This document shows, one piece after another, positions 1 through 40,839 of a stretch of 64,000 nt of DNA. The DNA is from Trichobilharzia szidati (lineage: Eukaryota > Platyhelminthes > Trematoda > Strigeidida > Schistosomatidae), in the NCBI GenBank assembly GCA_944472155.2, contig OX235271.1, forward strand, positions 79,778,256-79,842,255, given 5' to 3'. Within the stretch, counting starts at the first letter, position 1; each line of letters begins with the position of its first letter. Under the pieces are notes generated by a model, which was not told where the DNA came from, searched no databases, and was given only the letters and a program-made list of their open reading frames with translations. The position numbers and the translations under genes were made by a program.

Positions 1-1014
1 ATAACGAGAACACAATTTGTAGTTAAAATAGTTAGTTAGGTAGGTATAACGACGAAACGGTGAATATAATATAATACATAACACAACTAGAAAAAATACA
101 AACACAAATAGGGTTAACAGAAGAAGAAAAAAGAAGAAAAGAAAAGAATTCCATTTCAATAAACTAGTTTCCATAAATACGAGTAAACAAACAAACAAAC
201 AAACACACAAATAAATAAATAAATAAGGTAAAGAAAAAGGGAAGGAGGAATGGCTGGTGAAAACTCTTAAGAACACAGAGAGAGAGGAAAAGAGGAGGAT
301 AGATGGATGGATGGGGAATTTGGAGAGCAGAAATTCACCAATTTTCTCCTTTCACTACAAATAAAATATCCGTCTGAAAGTAAGGCTAAGAACAGTTAGC
401 ATTCAAGTAATAAAAAAAATCAACTTTCTAAGAATACAACAAATGTTTCCTTCAACTTTCTCTCTCTTACTCTCACAATTTCTCTTATTGACAGACATGC
501 AAACAGAAAAACGAGCAAGTGATCAGTCGAGTGAGTGAGAGAGAGCCAGGGAGGGGAAATAGTCATTAACTAGACCAATGTGATAAGTAGATAGATGGTA
601 AAGAAAGTAAAACAAAAAAATAAATAAGGGAGGAAACAATAAGATTAATTATAATTAACATCATCATCATCAGAATAGTAATAACAACAAACGGATAACT
701 CATCTCAACAACAACAACAGCAACACAAAAAGGAGTTCACACACACAAAAAAAAGAGTTCCAGTGAACTAAATATTAGATAAGCTAAAATTAAAAAAAAA
801 AACTAGATATGTTTAGAGTGTGTATAAAAAAGGGATTTCTTTGCTGTACTTTGAAGTTTCTATAGCGATTGGATTGATTTTCCCGAGGATAGGATAGGGG
901 GTAACTAGCCCCACACGCTCAACTCTCCATTTTTTCCCTGAAATTAGCACCAATTAATAAACCCCAGTGAACTAGTACACTCTGAAATCAGAAAATATGG
1001 AACAAAATTTGGAT
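1..1014. other. Intron/simple-sequence stretch, no gene seen
   Basis: A purine- and A-rich stretch with short runs of (AAAC)n, (AAAT)n, (ATC)n and (AAC)n. It falls within the last DHX8 intron reached by the window. I see no exon on either strand. Confidence 0.6.
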
Positions 1015-1436
1015 TTTTAACACCAATGGTTGAGTTAGTTCTTCTCTACGGATCAGAGACTTGACGTGTATGCTGCAGCAGACTTTTATCAGACTTTCAT
1101 ACCTTCGCTGGCTACGTACTGAAGATCAGATGGCCTGAAATCATTAGCAACAAGCAACTTTGGCGGCGGACTAACTAAGAACCTATTGCCCAACAAGTAT
1201 GTATACCGAAGGAAATGGAAATGGATCGCACACATGCTAAGGAGACCGCTGGGTGGCACCGTCCTAGACCCTTGAGTGGAGTGTGAACGTGAAACAATGA
1301 GCTGTGAAGGGGATGAGAACTTATGGGCAGTCGTGGGGTCAGCTAGAAAAGGATGCAGAGGAAAGGATAAAAAATGAAGATGAGTTGTTGAAGTCCTATG
1401 TTTCGCTGAGAACCCAAAGTAATAATAATAAGAATA
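1015..1436 (+). mobile_element. Family A RTE-like non-LTR retrotransposon, 3' fragment
   Basis: The translated remnants read as the C-terminal tail after the reverse transcriptase (a LLYGSET-like motif, then KWKWIAHMLRRP), with frame breaks and stops. It ends in a (TAA)n run at about 1420-1436, the short-repeat tail typical of RTE-clade elements. The family consensus is visible in seven other copies in the window. It is severely 5'-truncated and lies antisense to DHX8 in an intron. Confidence 0.75.
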
Positions 1437-1439
1437 CTA

Positions 1440-1830
1440 TAAAAAAAAGAATACTTGATCGATGGGAACATTTAGAACACACACTTGGATGTGTGTTTAT
1501 AGATTCACTTGTTCCTGTGGAACTTATTTACACTGGTCACACAAAGTGCACACCTTCCAAACGCATATCTGAACATTATCCGACATGGTTATCAAGAGGA
1601 CAATGCAAGACGATTACTAGCTCGATTCTTGAGCATCTAGTCAACTCAGGCCACTCAGATTCACTATAGAGTTGTCTTTTCAAATTATCTACGAGATAAG
1701 ACAGAACGGTACAAAGGGTGTTAGGTTTCCACACTAGTGTACTGCGGAGGTGTTAGCTATTCATCCATATATCACTCTGAACTCTGTGTGCAGGAAAGGT
1801 TTGTTCAATCTAATCAATAAGATATGAATT
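1440..1830 (+). pseudogene. Penelope-like GIY-YIG C-terminal remnant
   Basis: An open stretch reads RISEHYPTWLSRGQ...SSILEHLVNSGHS. After a frame break it reads ELCVQERFVQSNQ. This is the pattern of the C-terminal GIY-YIG endonuclease part of Penelope-like elements. An open reading frame starting in the adjacent family A fragment runs into it, but that fusion is fortuitous. The cysteine/YIG portion is degraded (a YTG-like residue set). Confidence 0.55.
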
Positions 1831-1834
1831 CACT

Positions 1835-2286
1835 AGTATCACCCTTACATATTCCTTTTGTACATGCCACTAGCATTTCGTTTTTTATCACCTCCTACAC
1901 ACTTGTCAAGTGGACACTCAGATAAATTACTTCTCATATAATAACAATTTCCACCTTATCAAATTTCAAACACCTACTTCCATTGTGTCGTTGACAATTA
2001 CATAATTATCAGTTGCACATATTACATGAAGTATATAGATACTACTTATATAACCAGTGAGTAGATACAACGAATTTGAAATTGATGATCTACCAGCTGA
2101 CTGATGAACTAAGTGGATTTCTTCGTCTCATTTGAATCAGGTGAAATAAAAAACAGTAGAAAACAGAGGAAGTTCGAGAAAAATGATTAACAATAAGAAC
2201 GCATAATGAAAAGAATACAATTCATTAAAATGTGACTTTATAAAGTGAAGAATAAAAAGGCATAAAGAATTCCAATTAATACTTAC
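1835..2286. other. DHX8 intron, nothing recognised
   Basis: AT-rich intron sequence directly downstream of the exon 17 donor. No repeat family or exon was recognised. Confidence 0.6.
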
Positions 2287-32207
<29,921 letters not shown>

Positions 32208-32544
32208 GATGAATGAATAGATAGGGACTCTAAAAACATTAAAAAGCATGTATATTTAGTAGAGGTTGTAGCAAGTGTGAGTTAACAAGTTAATAATTTA
32301 AAATAACCACAAAAAATCATATTTTCATCAGTGCATAATAAGATTTCGAGGCATACAAAGTTAACAAGGGTAAAGCGAATGCTTTTCAGAAGTCAGTCAC
32401 AGACTCCTGAATTCAGCCGAATAACAAACCCCTTCACTTCATTATTGACTATTAAATCACTCCGCATCACTTTACGTTGTCAGACTTCGAAACAAGTAGA
32501 ATTATGCTACAGCGGATAAGAGAATAGAATATTGAGTATTAAAG

Positions 32545-32710
32545 ACTTAGGAAGTCTTCACAGGAAGTTGTAAATACATCTACGCTACTGTGGAATATAA
32601 TAAGGCATTTCACCAAGAGTCTCCAACCATTGATTCTTAGCATTCCAAGGATATCCAGGTACTTACACTTTCCAACATAGCACACGTCGACAGTGAGTGA
32701 CTCTACAGAT
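32545..32710 (-). mobile_element. Degenerate family B fragment near the DHX8 5' end
   Basis: GTCTCCAACCATTGATTCTT, CCAAGGATATCCAGG and CTTACACTTTCCAACATAG match the family B C-terminal/3' region in reverse. Confidence 0.55.
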
Positions 32711-32714
32711 TGAT

Positions 32715-33630
32715 TTCACATCTCAGTCCTACTTACTGGTCTAGGCACCCAAATCTCTACCAGTGAATTATGAGTAAAAAACCCCGTTTTACCTGCCAAG
32801 AATTGGAGAGCCAGATATCACCAGTCATCAAACGATGTGTAACTCATCGTTAAGTGCACTGATATGCGAGTGATCGTTGAGAAGTATGTACTCTTCCATT
32901 TTTGAATATTTTCAAAGCCTATTCTACATCAGAAATCAAGGCACGTTTACAAAGGTGGTAGCTCAGTAGGTTAGATATATTAAAGCTACCTCAATTGCTG
33001 GAGCTTTACAAATCTCAGTTACTGCCTTACCTTCATTACCTAACAATATATTTACTTCTAATACTACCTACCATTTAACTCCATCCAACAAGGGTATTTG
33101 AACAGAAAATTTCACAATTTACGAGTCTTTCACTGTTAACTGGTTATCATTTAAAAATAAAACTCCCCGCAATCTCTGTAGAAATGCCAGGCTTTTAAGC
33201 CATACATGATGAGAGCCCTCAGAGGTGACCCAGCAGAAGCGACGATCTCCATTGATAACTTATAGCAAAGTAGTCTGTGTGTTCACCAACCAATGAGTTT
33301 TCTGCCTTCTAGCTTTGTGTCATCCGCACGGACAAAAGCTCCAGAGAGCTCGTTATACAGTCTTCTGAACTTTTTAGATCGCTTGGGTTGATCAGACTTT
33401 ATTAAGTGAATAAACACAATCAGACCTGTGTGTGGCTTCAATATACAACAGGCATCCAGAGCCCGAAATGCCAGTGTTGGCTAATGAGGTTTGTTGACCG
33501 ATTTGATACAGAACTTAGACGTTAAAAGCTCCAAAAATAAGCTAGTAATATGGCTTTAAAAGACTAGGAGTAATATCTTTCTCATTAATTTAGAAACTAC
33601 CACGGACAAAAAACTGCACGAGGTGCCGTA
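32715..33630. other. Intergenic, nothing recognised
   Basis: Upstream of DHX8. No exon or repeat was recognised, and no clear core promoter can be named. Confidence 0.4.
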
Positions 33631-33635
33631 TCAGC

Positions 33636-33812
33636 AGACTATCTGTCTGTCTGGTTTCATCATAGGACTTCGCACCGGTGTGCAGCAGTCCGAGTTACCA
33701 CACTTTACTCAGAACACAAAGCAAGAAACGAAAGTAAGAAGAAACGCAAAATGGAGAGAGTAAACAAAGATATGAGGCAAAAAGAATAGTAATATCGAAG
33801 AACAATATAGTT
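33636..33812 (-). mobile_element. Family B tail (subfamily 1), left partner of the duplication
   Basis: Starts TGTCTGTCTGGTTTCATCAT and carries a subfamily-specific GTGTGCAGCAGTCCGAG. Its inner end, CGAAGAACAATATAGTT (33796-33812), is the stretch shared by all three duplication junctions. Confidence 0.8.
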
Positions 33813-33929
33813 GTATTGGAAATTACGAGTTCCGCAGGTACAAGTCTTACACCCAGGTGTACAATGCATCAGCATCAGTCGGAATGTACAGTTTTTACGG
33901 GCAATTTTTAAACACCCTAACACAAGAGT

Positions 33930-34140
33930 TTAAAGTAGCTAGCTTAATGGTATTCTGAAAAGGTAGACTATTGAAGTTATGTTCTGCCGCCGACAGAAGA
34001 ACTTCAACTTTAGGTCACAAAGAAGCATGTTTCAGACCAGGTAGAGAGAAAAATGATCAAATCTTAACCTTTCGGCACGTTATGGAAGACACGTACACTT
34101 ACTAGCGCCCGAAATATGAAATATTTCTTAACTTAAAGGT
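33930..34140 (+). pseudogene. Non-LTR reverse transcriptase fragment (unit 1)
   Basis: The bases read as ACFRPGREKNDQILTFRHVMED, the finger/palm segment common to non-LTR RTs (compare GFRPGRGCIDHIFTFRQILE at 38.8 kb). It is short and broken by stops. The same fragment lies at 35862-36072 in unit 2. Confidence 0.5.
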
Positions 34141-34182
34141 ATTAATGTCAGCAAAAAGTTTCAGCATTGTGAAATAAATCAA

Positions 34183-34460
34183 GTAAATTATAATTACATT
34201 CCAATAGTTTAAACACAAACAAGTTTTCGTTTGTGGTAATATTTCGAGCAAAATTACTGCCCGTGATCACATCAACTATTGGAATTGTTTTGGTTTCAAT
34301 TCACACATTTATGATTTGTACTCATACATACAGTTCTTATTTTGTCTACTCATTTTTGTGTATCCAGAATTATATTCCAGGTTGTTGACAGTTGTGCTGA
34401 ATCGCCCTTATATGTATCCGGTGTGACCTTAATGAATACAGATTCTGTTATAAGTATCTC
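34183..34460 (-). repeat. Inverted terminal segment of the Penelope-like element (left, unit 1)
   Basis: Reverse complement of 39270-39520, over 90% alike by eye across about 250 bp. It includes CGTTTGTGGTAATATTTCGA and GTATCCAGAATTATATTCCA. It is copied again at 36115-36392 by the tandem duplication. Confidence 0.9.
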
Positions 34461-34469
34461 TTTCCATAA

Positions 34470-35565
34470 AAGCAGATGAATCCACTATCATTACTCAAGC
34501 AGACAAAGGAAACACAACAGTAATACTTCACAAAACAACATATACGGAAAAGATGAATGAACATTTACAATCTGGACCATATACCCTAATGACCAAATCA
34601 TCAGAAACAATCACAAACAAAACGATGAAAGAAACAGCAAAGGTGGTTAGACAGACGAAAGAAGTAATTAATAAGTCAAAATGGTTTGAAATTATGCCAA
34701 AATCATGTAATATACCTAGGATATATGGCAAGATAAAACTGCATTAAGAAGGGTATCCAATAAGACCGATTGTAGATTTTAGAAACCTTCCAACGTATAT
34801 GCTGTCAATATTTCTCTCAACAATACTAAGACCAGCAAGAGACAATTCAAAGTTAGAATAGTAGATTATCATTTAAATTAATGAGACGACTAAAAAACAC
34901 TAAAACAGACGAAGAGGAAATACTAGTCATCTTTGATGTAAACAGTTTATTTGCCAAAATACTCATTCAAATAGCCATGGATGCACTGAAAACGACACTA
35001 AAAGATGATGGTCTAAAGGACAGGACACAATTATCCGTGGGAGCGATAATAAAACAACATATCTTGAGTTTGAAGGGAAAATATACCAGCAAAATGAAGG
35101 AATAAGCTTGGCATCGCCCATCTCACCAAATATATCTAACACTTTCATGGATTTTTGGGAAGAGAATGCACTTAAACCATTCAGGTCATCAATAAAATGT
35201 TGGTGGAGATATGTAGACAACCGTTAGTAATAATAAAATAGAGTGACGTTGAGAAATTCTTCTCGCACATAAACAGTCATGTTGAATCAATAAAATTCAC
35301 TATGGAAAAAGAGAATGAAATTGGGGAACTGCCTATTTTAGACTACAAAATACAAAGAGTAACAGATGGTAGCATAAAACAACGCTATATAAAAAACTGC
35401 ACACTGGAAGATTCCTTGATTATCACTCAGCTCAGCAGATATAATACGCAGACTTACAACAACACCAGAGGACCAGCGTAAAGAAATAAACGTCCTATTC
35501 AAAATGTTACTCGACAACGACTACTCAAAAGAACCTACTGAAGATAATATGAAAAAGGGAAAAGA
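34470..35565 (+). pseudogene. Penelope-like reverse transcriptase (unit 1)
   Basis: Frame pieces: 34490-34745 (ADKGNTTVILHK to GKIKLH, then TAA), EGYPIRPIVDFRNLPTYMLS after the stop, 34881-35105 (IFDVNSLFAKILIQIAMDALK), RYVDN at about 35208, and 35480-35570 (EINVLFKMLLDNDYSKEP). The motif order matches Penelope-like RTs. The second catalytic Asp of YxDD is lost. Confidence 0.8.
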
Positions 35566-35575
35566 GGGTAAAACT

Positions 35576-35744
35576 CGGTTGGTCGGTTTTCGACATAGAA
35601 CTTTGCACATATGTGCGGCAGTTCAAGTCGCCACACTCCATGTAGCACACAAAGCAAAAGAAGAAAGTAGGAGAAATGCATATCGGAGACAGTAAACAGA
35701 GGTGTGAGACAAAAGGAATAGTAATAACGAAGAACAATATAGTT
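35576..35744 (-). mobile_element. Hybrid family B tail at the duplication midpoint
   Basis: Its left part equals the tail at 37508 (ATGTGCGGCAGTTCAAGTCG). After CGAAGAACAATATAGTT it switches to the sequence that follows the 33.6 kb tail (GTATTGGAAATTACGAG). It is a recombinant of the two outer tails. Confidence 0.85.
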
Positions 35745-36114
35745 GTATTGGAAATTACGAGTTCCGCAGGTACAAGTCTTACACCCAGGTGTACAATGCA
35801 TCAGCATCAGTCGGAATGTACAGTTTTTACGGGCAATTTTTAAACACCCTAACACAAGAGTTTAAAGTAGCTAGCTTAATGGTATTCTGAAAAGGTAGAC
35901 TATTGAAGTTATGTTCTGCCGCCGACAGAAGAACTTCAACTTTAGGTCACAAAGAAGCATGTTTCAGACCAGGTAGAGAGAAAAATGATCAAATCTTAAC
36001 CTTTCGGCACGTTATGGAAGACACGTACACTTACTAGCGCCCGAAATATGAAATATTTCTTAACTTAAAGGTATTAATGTCAGCAAAAAGTTTCAGCATT
36101 GTGAAATAAATCAA

Positions 36115-36392
36115 GTAAATTATAATTACATTCCAATAGTTTAAACACAAACAAGTTTTCGTTTGTGGTAATATTTCGAGCAAAATTACTGCCCGTGATC
36201 ACATCAACTATTGGAATTGTTTTGGTTTCAATTCACACATTTATGATTTGTACTCATACATACAGTTCTTATTTTGTCTACTCATTTTTGTGTATCCAGA
36301 ATTATATTCCAGGTTGTTGACAGTTGTGCTGAATCGCCCTTATATGTATCCGGTGTGACCTTAATGAATACAGATTCTGTTATAAGTATCTC
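36115..36392 (-). repeat. Inverted terminal segment of the Penelope-like element (unit 2 copy)
   Basis: Same sequence as 34183-34460 at an offset of 1932. Confidence 0.9.
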
Positions 36393-36401
36393 TTTCCATA
36401 A

Positions 36402-37497
36402 AAGCAGATGAATCCACTATCATTACTCAAGCAGACAAAGGAAACACAACAGTAATACTTCACAAAACAACATATACGGAAAAGATGAATGAACATTTAC
36501 AATCTGGACCATATACCCTAATGACCAAATCATCAGAAACAATCACAAACAAAACGATGAAAGAAACAGCAAAGGTGGCTAGACAGACGAAAGAAGTAAT
36601 TAATAAGTCAAAATGGTTTGAAATTATGCCAAAATCATGTAATATACCTAGGATATATGGCAAGATAAAACTGCATTAAGAAGGGTATCCAATAAGACCG
36701 ATTGTAGATTTTAGAAACCTTCCAACGTATATGCTGTCAATATTTCTCTCAACAATACTAAGACCAGCAAGAGACAATTCAAAGTTAGAATAGTAGATTA
36801 TCATTTAAATTAATGAGACGACTAAAAAACACTAAAACAGACGAAGAGGAAATACTAGTCATCTTTGATGTAAACAGTTTATTTGCCAAAATACTCATTC
36901 AAATAGCCATGGATGCACTGAAAACGACACTAAAAGATGATGGTCTAAAGGACAGGACACAATTATCCGTGGGAGCGATAATAAAACAACATATCTTGAG
37001 TTTGAAGGGAAAATATACCAGCAAAATGAAGGAATAAGCTTGGCATCGCCCATCTCACCAAATATATCTAACACTTTCATGGATTTTTGGGAAGAGAATG
37101 CACTTAAACCATTCAGGTCATCAATAAAATGTTGGTGGAGATATGTAGACAACCGTTAGTAATAATAAAATAGAGTGACGTTGAGAAATTCTTCTCGCAC
37201 ATAAACAGTCATGTTGAATCAATAAAATTCACTATGGAAAAAGAGAATGAAATTGGGGAACTGCCTATTTTAGACTACAAAATACAAAGAGTAACAGATG
37301 GTAGCATAAAACAACGCTATATAAAAAACTGCACACTGGAAGATTCCTTGATTATCACTCAGCTCAGCAGATATAATACGCAGACTTACAACAACACCAG
37401 AGGACCAGCGTAAAGAAATAAACGTCCTATTCAAAATGTTACTCGACAACGACTACTCAAAAGAACCTACTGAAGATAATATGAAAAAGGGAAAAGA
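36402..37497 (+). pseudogene. Penelope-like reverse transcriptase (unit 2)
   Basis: The duplicate of 34470-35565 with the same stops and the same YVDN, differing by one residue (KVAR against KVVR). Confidence 0.8.
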
Positions 37498-37507
37498 GGG
37501 TAAAACT

Positions 37508-38856
37508 CGGTTGGTCGGTTTTCGACATAGAACTTTGCACATATGTGCGGCAGTTCAAGTCGCCACACTCCATGTAGCACACAAAGCAAAAGAAGAAAGT
37601 AGGAGAAATGCATATCGGAGACAGTAAACAGAGGTGTGAGACAAAAGGAATAGTAATAACGAAGAACAATATAGTTTCATTGGAAATCATAAGTCACACG
37701 GAGTGGATGAGAACGATTTTGAGCCATGTCACCGATTGTTTCCAACCATTGGTTTTAACCGTCCCGAGGACCCCAACCAGGAAGTCTACACCTTCCTATA
37801 TGGCCTAGACTAAATGTTGTAGATTTCATTGACTGGTGCCATGTTTCCGTTTGACCATCGCTAGCTCTTTTCCAGCCTGACCCTATGTCAGCTAACATTG
37901 CCCGGCGAGGAAGGCAATGACTAGGCATATGTAACACATGTCCTAACCATCTCAGTCGATGTAATTTCACAGTCTCGTCGACTCATTTCCCCTCCTTACC
38001 TAGCACTCGATGCCTAACCTCAATATTGCTCACCTTATCATACCACTTCACACGGGAGATACAACGCAGACACCTATGATCGAAGACAGGTAATCTTTTC
38101 ATGTCTTCTGCTCTCAATGGTCAGGTCTCACAGCCAGTTATGAAGGAGGATGGAGCGGACTGTTGAGCAGTACACACGCCCTTTGGTCGATAGTCGGATA
38201 TCACGTCTACGCTAGAGATGGCGTAAACTGACATATGCGAAACTAGCCCTCTGTATTCGTGCTCAGATTTCGTCGGAGATCAACCCGTTGGGGCTGATGG
38301 TACTTCCCAAATAAGTGAAGCGGTCAACGTGCTCTACCACTTCACTTCCTATTCTTAATCTAGGGGTCAGTGTAGTCCAATCCTGCAGCATCATCTTACA
38401 TTTTACAGGGGCGAATTGCATGCCAAACATACGAAGATTGTTGCTCAAGGTGTTCAGTAGACTCTGCATTTTGTCAGCGTCCTCGCCTAGAAGGACTATA
38501 TCGTCCGCATATTCTAAGTCAACGAGATTATTCCCTGGTAGCAAGTCAATCCCTGAGTCGCTGAAGTGTGTTAGGGTTAGGTCCATTAGTACGTCTATGA
38601 TGAAGTTGAAGAGGAATGGGGATAATGGGCATCCTTAATCAGTGTAATCTATTTTCTCGGCATTCCCTATACAGCCAAACATCGCCAGAGAACCTCTCGG
38701 TCGACAGAATCAAATGCCGCCTTTAGGTCAAGAAATATAATGATTGTTGGACGCCGGTAGGAATGCCTATGTTCTAGGATCTGTCGAAAGGTGAAGATAT
38801 GATCAATACACCCTCTTCCTGGTCTAAAACCTGACTGGTTTTCTCGAGTTTGTGCC
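37508..38856 (-). mobile_element. Family B retrotransposon inserted in the Penelope-like element, with 11-bp TSD
   Basis: The insertion is flanked by AGGGTAAAACT at 37497-37507 and 38857-38867. Removing it rejoins the Penelope coding track. Minus-strand frames encode SGFRPGRGCIDHIFTFRQILEHR, IIFLDLKAAFDSVDREVLW and EYADDIVLLGEDADKMQSLLNTL. The RT is 5'-truncated and has a break between 38667 and 38586, and the C-terminal region is frameshifted. Confidence 0.92.
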
Positions 38857-38867
38857 AGGGTAAAACT

Positions 38868-39300
38868 GGAGAATGACAGGACGGAAGAATGCAAACAAAC
38901 AGTGACAATACCATACAAAAATGGTACATCAGAAGCAATTCGAAGAAACCTCAAAACTATTGAAATTCGCACGACGTTCAAACCGACGAATCTAATTAAG
39001 AATAAAATAAATCAACTGAAAGATCCAATAAAAATGATGGATAAAAACAATGTAATTTACAAAATATCTTGTGCCCAGTGTCCGACTAAATATGTGAGTC
39101 AAAATAAGAGTAAATGAACATAAACGCCCAACTATACGTCAACCCATAACAATTTAGAAAAAGTTCGTCTACAGCTGCACATGCATGGGATAGAAACCAC
39201 AAGATTGATTGGGATAATGTTAATATTCTGAAATCGAATATGAACAAATGCAGAGAGAGACTAATAACAGAATTTGTATTCATTAAGGTCACACCGGATA
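38868..39300 (+). pseudogene. Penelope-like linker and GIY-YIG remnant
   Basis: Reads TIPYKNGTSEAIRRNLK, IEIRTTFKPTNLIKNKINQLKDP, NNVIYKISCAQCPTKYVSQNKSK-stop, then broken frames with VNEHKRP and TEFVFIKVTPDTY. The YIG element is YVS here. Confidence 0.75.
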
Positions 39301-39779
39301 CATATAAGGGCGATTCAGCACAACTGTCAACAACCTGGAATATAATTCTGGATACACAAAAATGAGTAGACAAAATAAGAACTGTATGTATGAGTACAAA
39401 TCATAAATGTGTGAATTGAAACCAAAACAATTCCAATAGTTGATGTGATCACGGGCAGTAATTTTGCTCGAAATATTACCACAAACGAAAACTTGTTTGT
39501 GTTTAAACTATTGAAATATAATTATAACTTGTTTAAGGAGGTATACTATGCTGTCGATCCACATGTCACGACAGTATTTGATTATGAAACGAGAATCAAC
39601 AACGTTTATTATGCGACACACTGCAGCCGACTCGAACTTATGTAGACTCTCTTGCTTCTTCATGAAGTTGCATCACAATGGACTGGTCGTTGACAAAATC
39701 TCAACAGGGATAGAAGCAGCTCGTTTAGTATTTGCCAGCTAGTGTGATATATGGTTACCCGTAAAGGCCCATGTACAGT

Positions 39780-40340
39780 GCATTAGCTCCCTCTATCCTA
39801 CTTTACGGTTGAGAAGGCCAATAAAAATAGAAGCAATGAGATTACACGTTATCAGTGGTGCCTTCATCCAGCTGCTCACGTCAAACAGAAACACGTGATA
39901 AATAACATTGAAGGCATAATATCAGATACAGGAGGATTTGTTCACTTACGAGGTTGTTAAGCTCGATTGAATAAGGTGGGTAGGAAATGTTTCGTACATG
40001 TCGAAACACCGCCTAACTCAAACAACAATCTTAGCTGAAATAGGACTATATTAGAAAAGAATCACGGGTAACCAAACCAAAACACGTCACCATTTCCTGA
40101 AACATATTGTCTTATAGTGTTAGGAAAAAGTGCGTTTAGAGACCTCATGTGAACCACTTCAATTTTTTAAATGACACATGCATCCACTCTTTACCTTTTC
40201 CAAATCCTGTGAATCATTAGTTATCAAATTATTCTTCCATTTTTCCCATCATCATAACTTCATTGCATCCCTTCTCGGTGTTTTTATGTTTTCCTGAAGT
40301 ATAGCAACTACAGATGACACACTTTTGTGAAAAGTTTTCA
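39780..40340 (+). mobile_element. Degenerate family B fragment
   Basis: Matches in order: AGCAATGAGATTACACG, TTAGCTGAAATAGGAC, TAGAAAAGAATCACGGGTAA, CCAAACCAAAACACG. It is much diverged and frameless. Confidence 0.5.
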
Positions 40341-40599
40341 TTTAGTCAATAAATTAATGCCACAAAAGTAAGAACAACCTAATTATGATAGTGACTGTTT
40401 TCATTTCAACCATTATTGGACCAACATTACTTAACTTACTTCCAACTATGACTACATATCTCGTCCAACTAGTAGTTTGATACACCATTATCTCTATTCT
40501 CACGTGAAATTTTTTTAACTGAAACGCTAGGAAGGACTACAGACATATGCCGCGAATGATAATCTTGAAAACAAGTTCTTTGCAAACAAGGCAGTAATC

Positions 40600-40835
40600 A
40601 ACAGCTGTCATGACGAGAGTCATACGTTCCTATGTGAAGGTCTCCCTTCCGTTCACTAGATCATAGAGATCAGAGGGTCGAAAACGGAATGCAACAAGGA
40701 ACGATCTGACATAAAACCACCAAACAATCTATTGCTCAACAAATATACTGAGGGAAATACAGATGTACTGGACATACGCTGAGGAGACATTCTAGTGCCA
40801 TTACAGTTCAATTCCTCGAGTGGAACACAGATGGG
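40600..40835 (+). mobile_element. Family A 3' fragment (old)
   Basis: ATCAGAGGGTCG, AACAATCTATTGCTCAACAA and TACTGGACATACGCTGAGGA parallel the family A tail at 1140-1260. Confidence 0.55.
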
Positions 40836-40839
40836 AACG

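Larger units (their letters stand above)
33796..37676. repeat. 1932-bp tandem duplication (two near-identical units)
   Basis: Unit 1 runs from 33796 and unit 2 from 35728, an exact offset of 1932 bp. I found a single difference (T/C, GTGGTTAG at about 34650 against GTGGCTAG at 36582). Each unit carries an RT-like fragment, an inverted Penelope end, a dead Penelope RT and a family B tail. The 17-bp CGAAGAACAATATAGTT occurs at 33796, 35728 and 37660. Confidence 0.95.
34183..39520 (+). mobile_element. Dead Penelope-like element, nested and partly duplicated
   Basis: A left terminal segment (34183-34460) is the inverted copy of the right end (about 39270-39520). Inside are a plus-strand RT region (34470-35565, repeated at 36402-37497) and a linker/GIY-YIG region (38868-39300). 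The RT frames show VILHKTTYTEKMNEHLQSGPY, EGYPIRPIVDFRN, DVNSLFAKI and RYVDN. The usual YVDD has become YVDN and several stops and frameshifts are present, so no active enzyme is encoded. A family B element sits between RT and GIY-YIG. Inverted or direct terminal segments of this kind are characteristic of Penelope-like elements. Confidence 0.85.

Noticed and set aside
1304..1669. 121-codon plus-strand frame
   Set aside because: It crosses from the tail of a family A retrotransposon into a Penelope GIY-YIG remnant. The fusion is accidental.
1..2286. Search for the remaining C-terminal DHX8 exons
   Set aside because: No minus-strand segment resembling AEFPLEP or the OB-fold region is visible. 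The remaining exons must lie left of the window.
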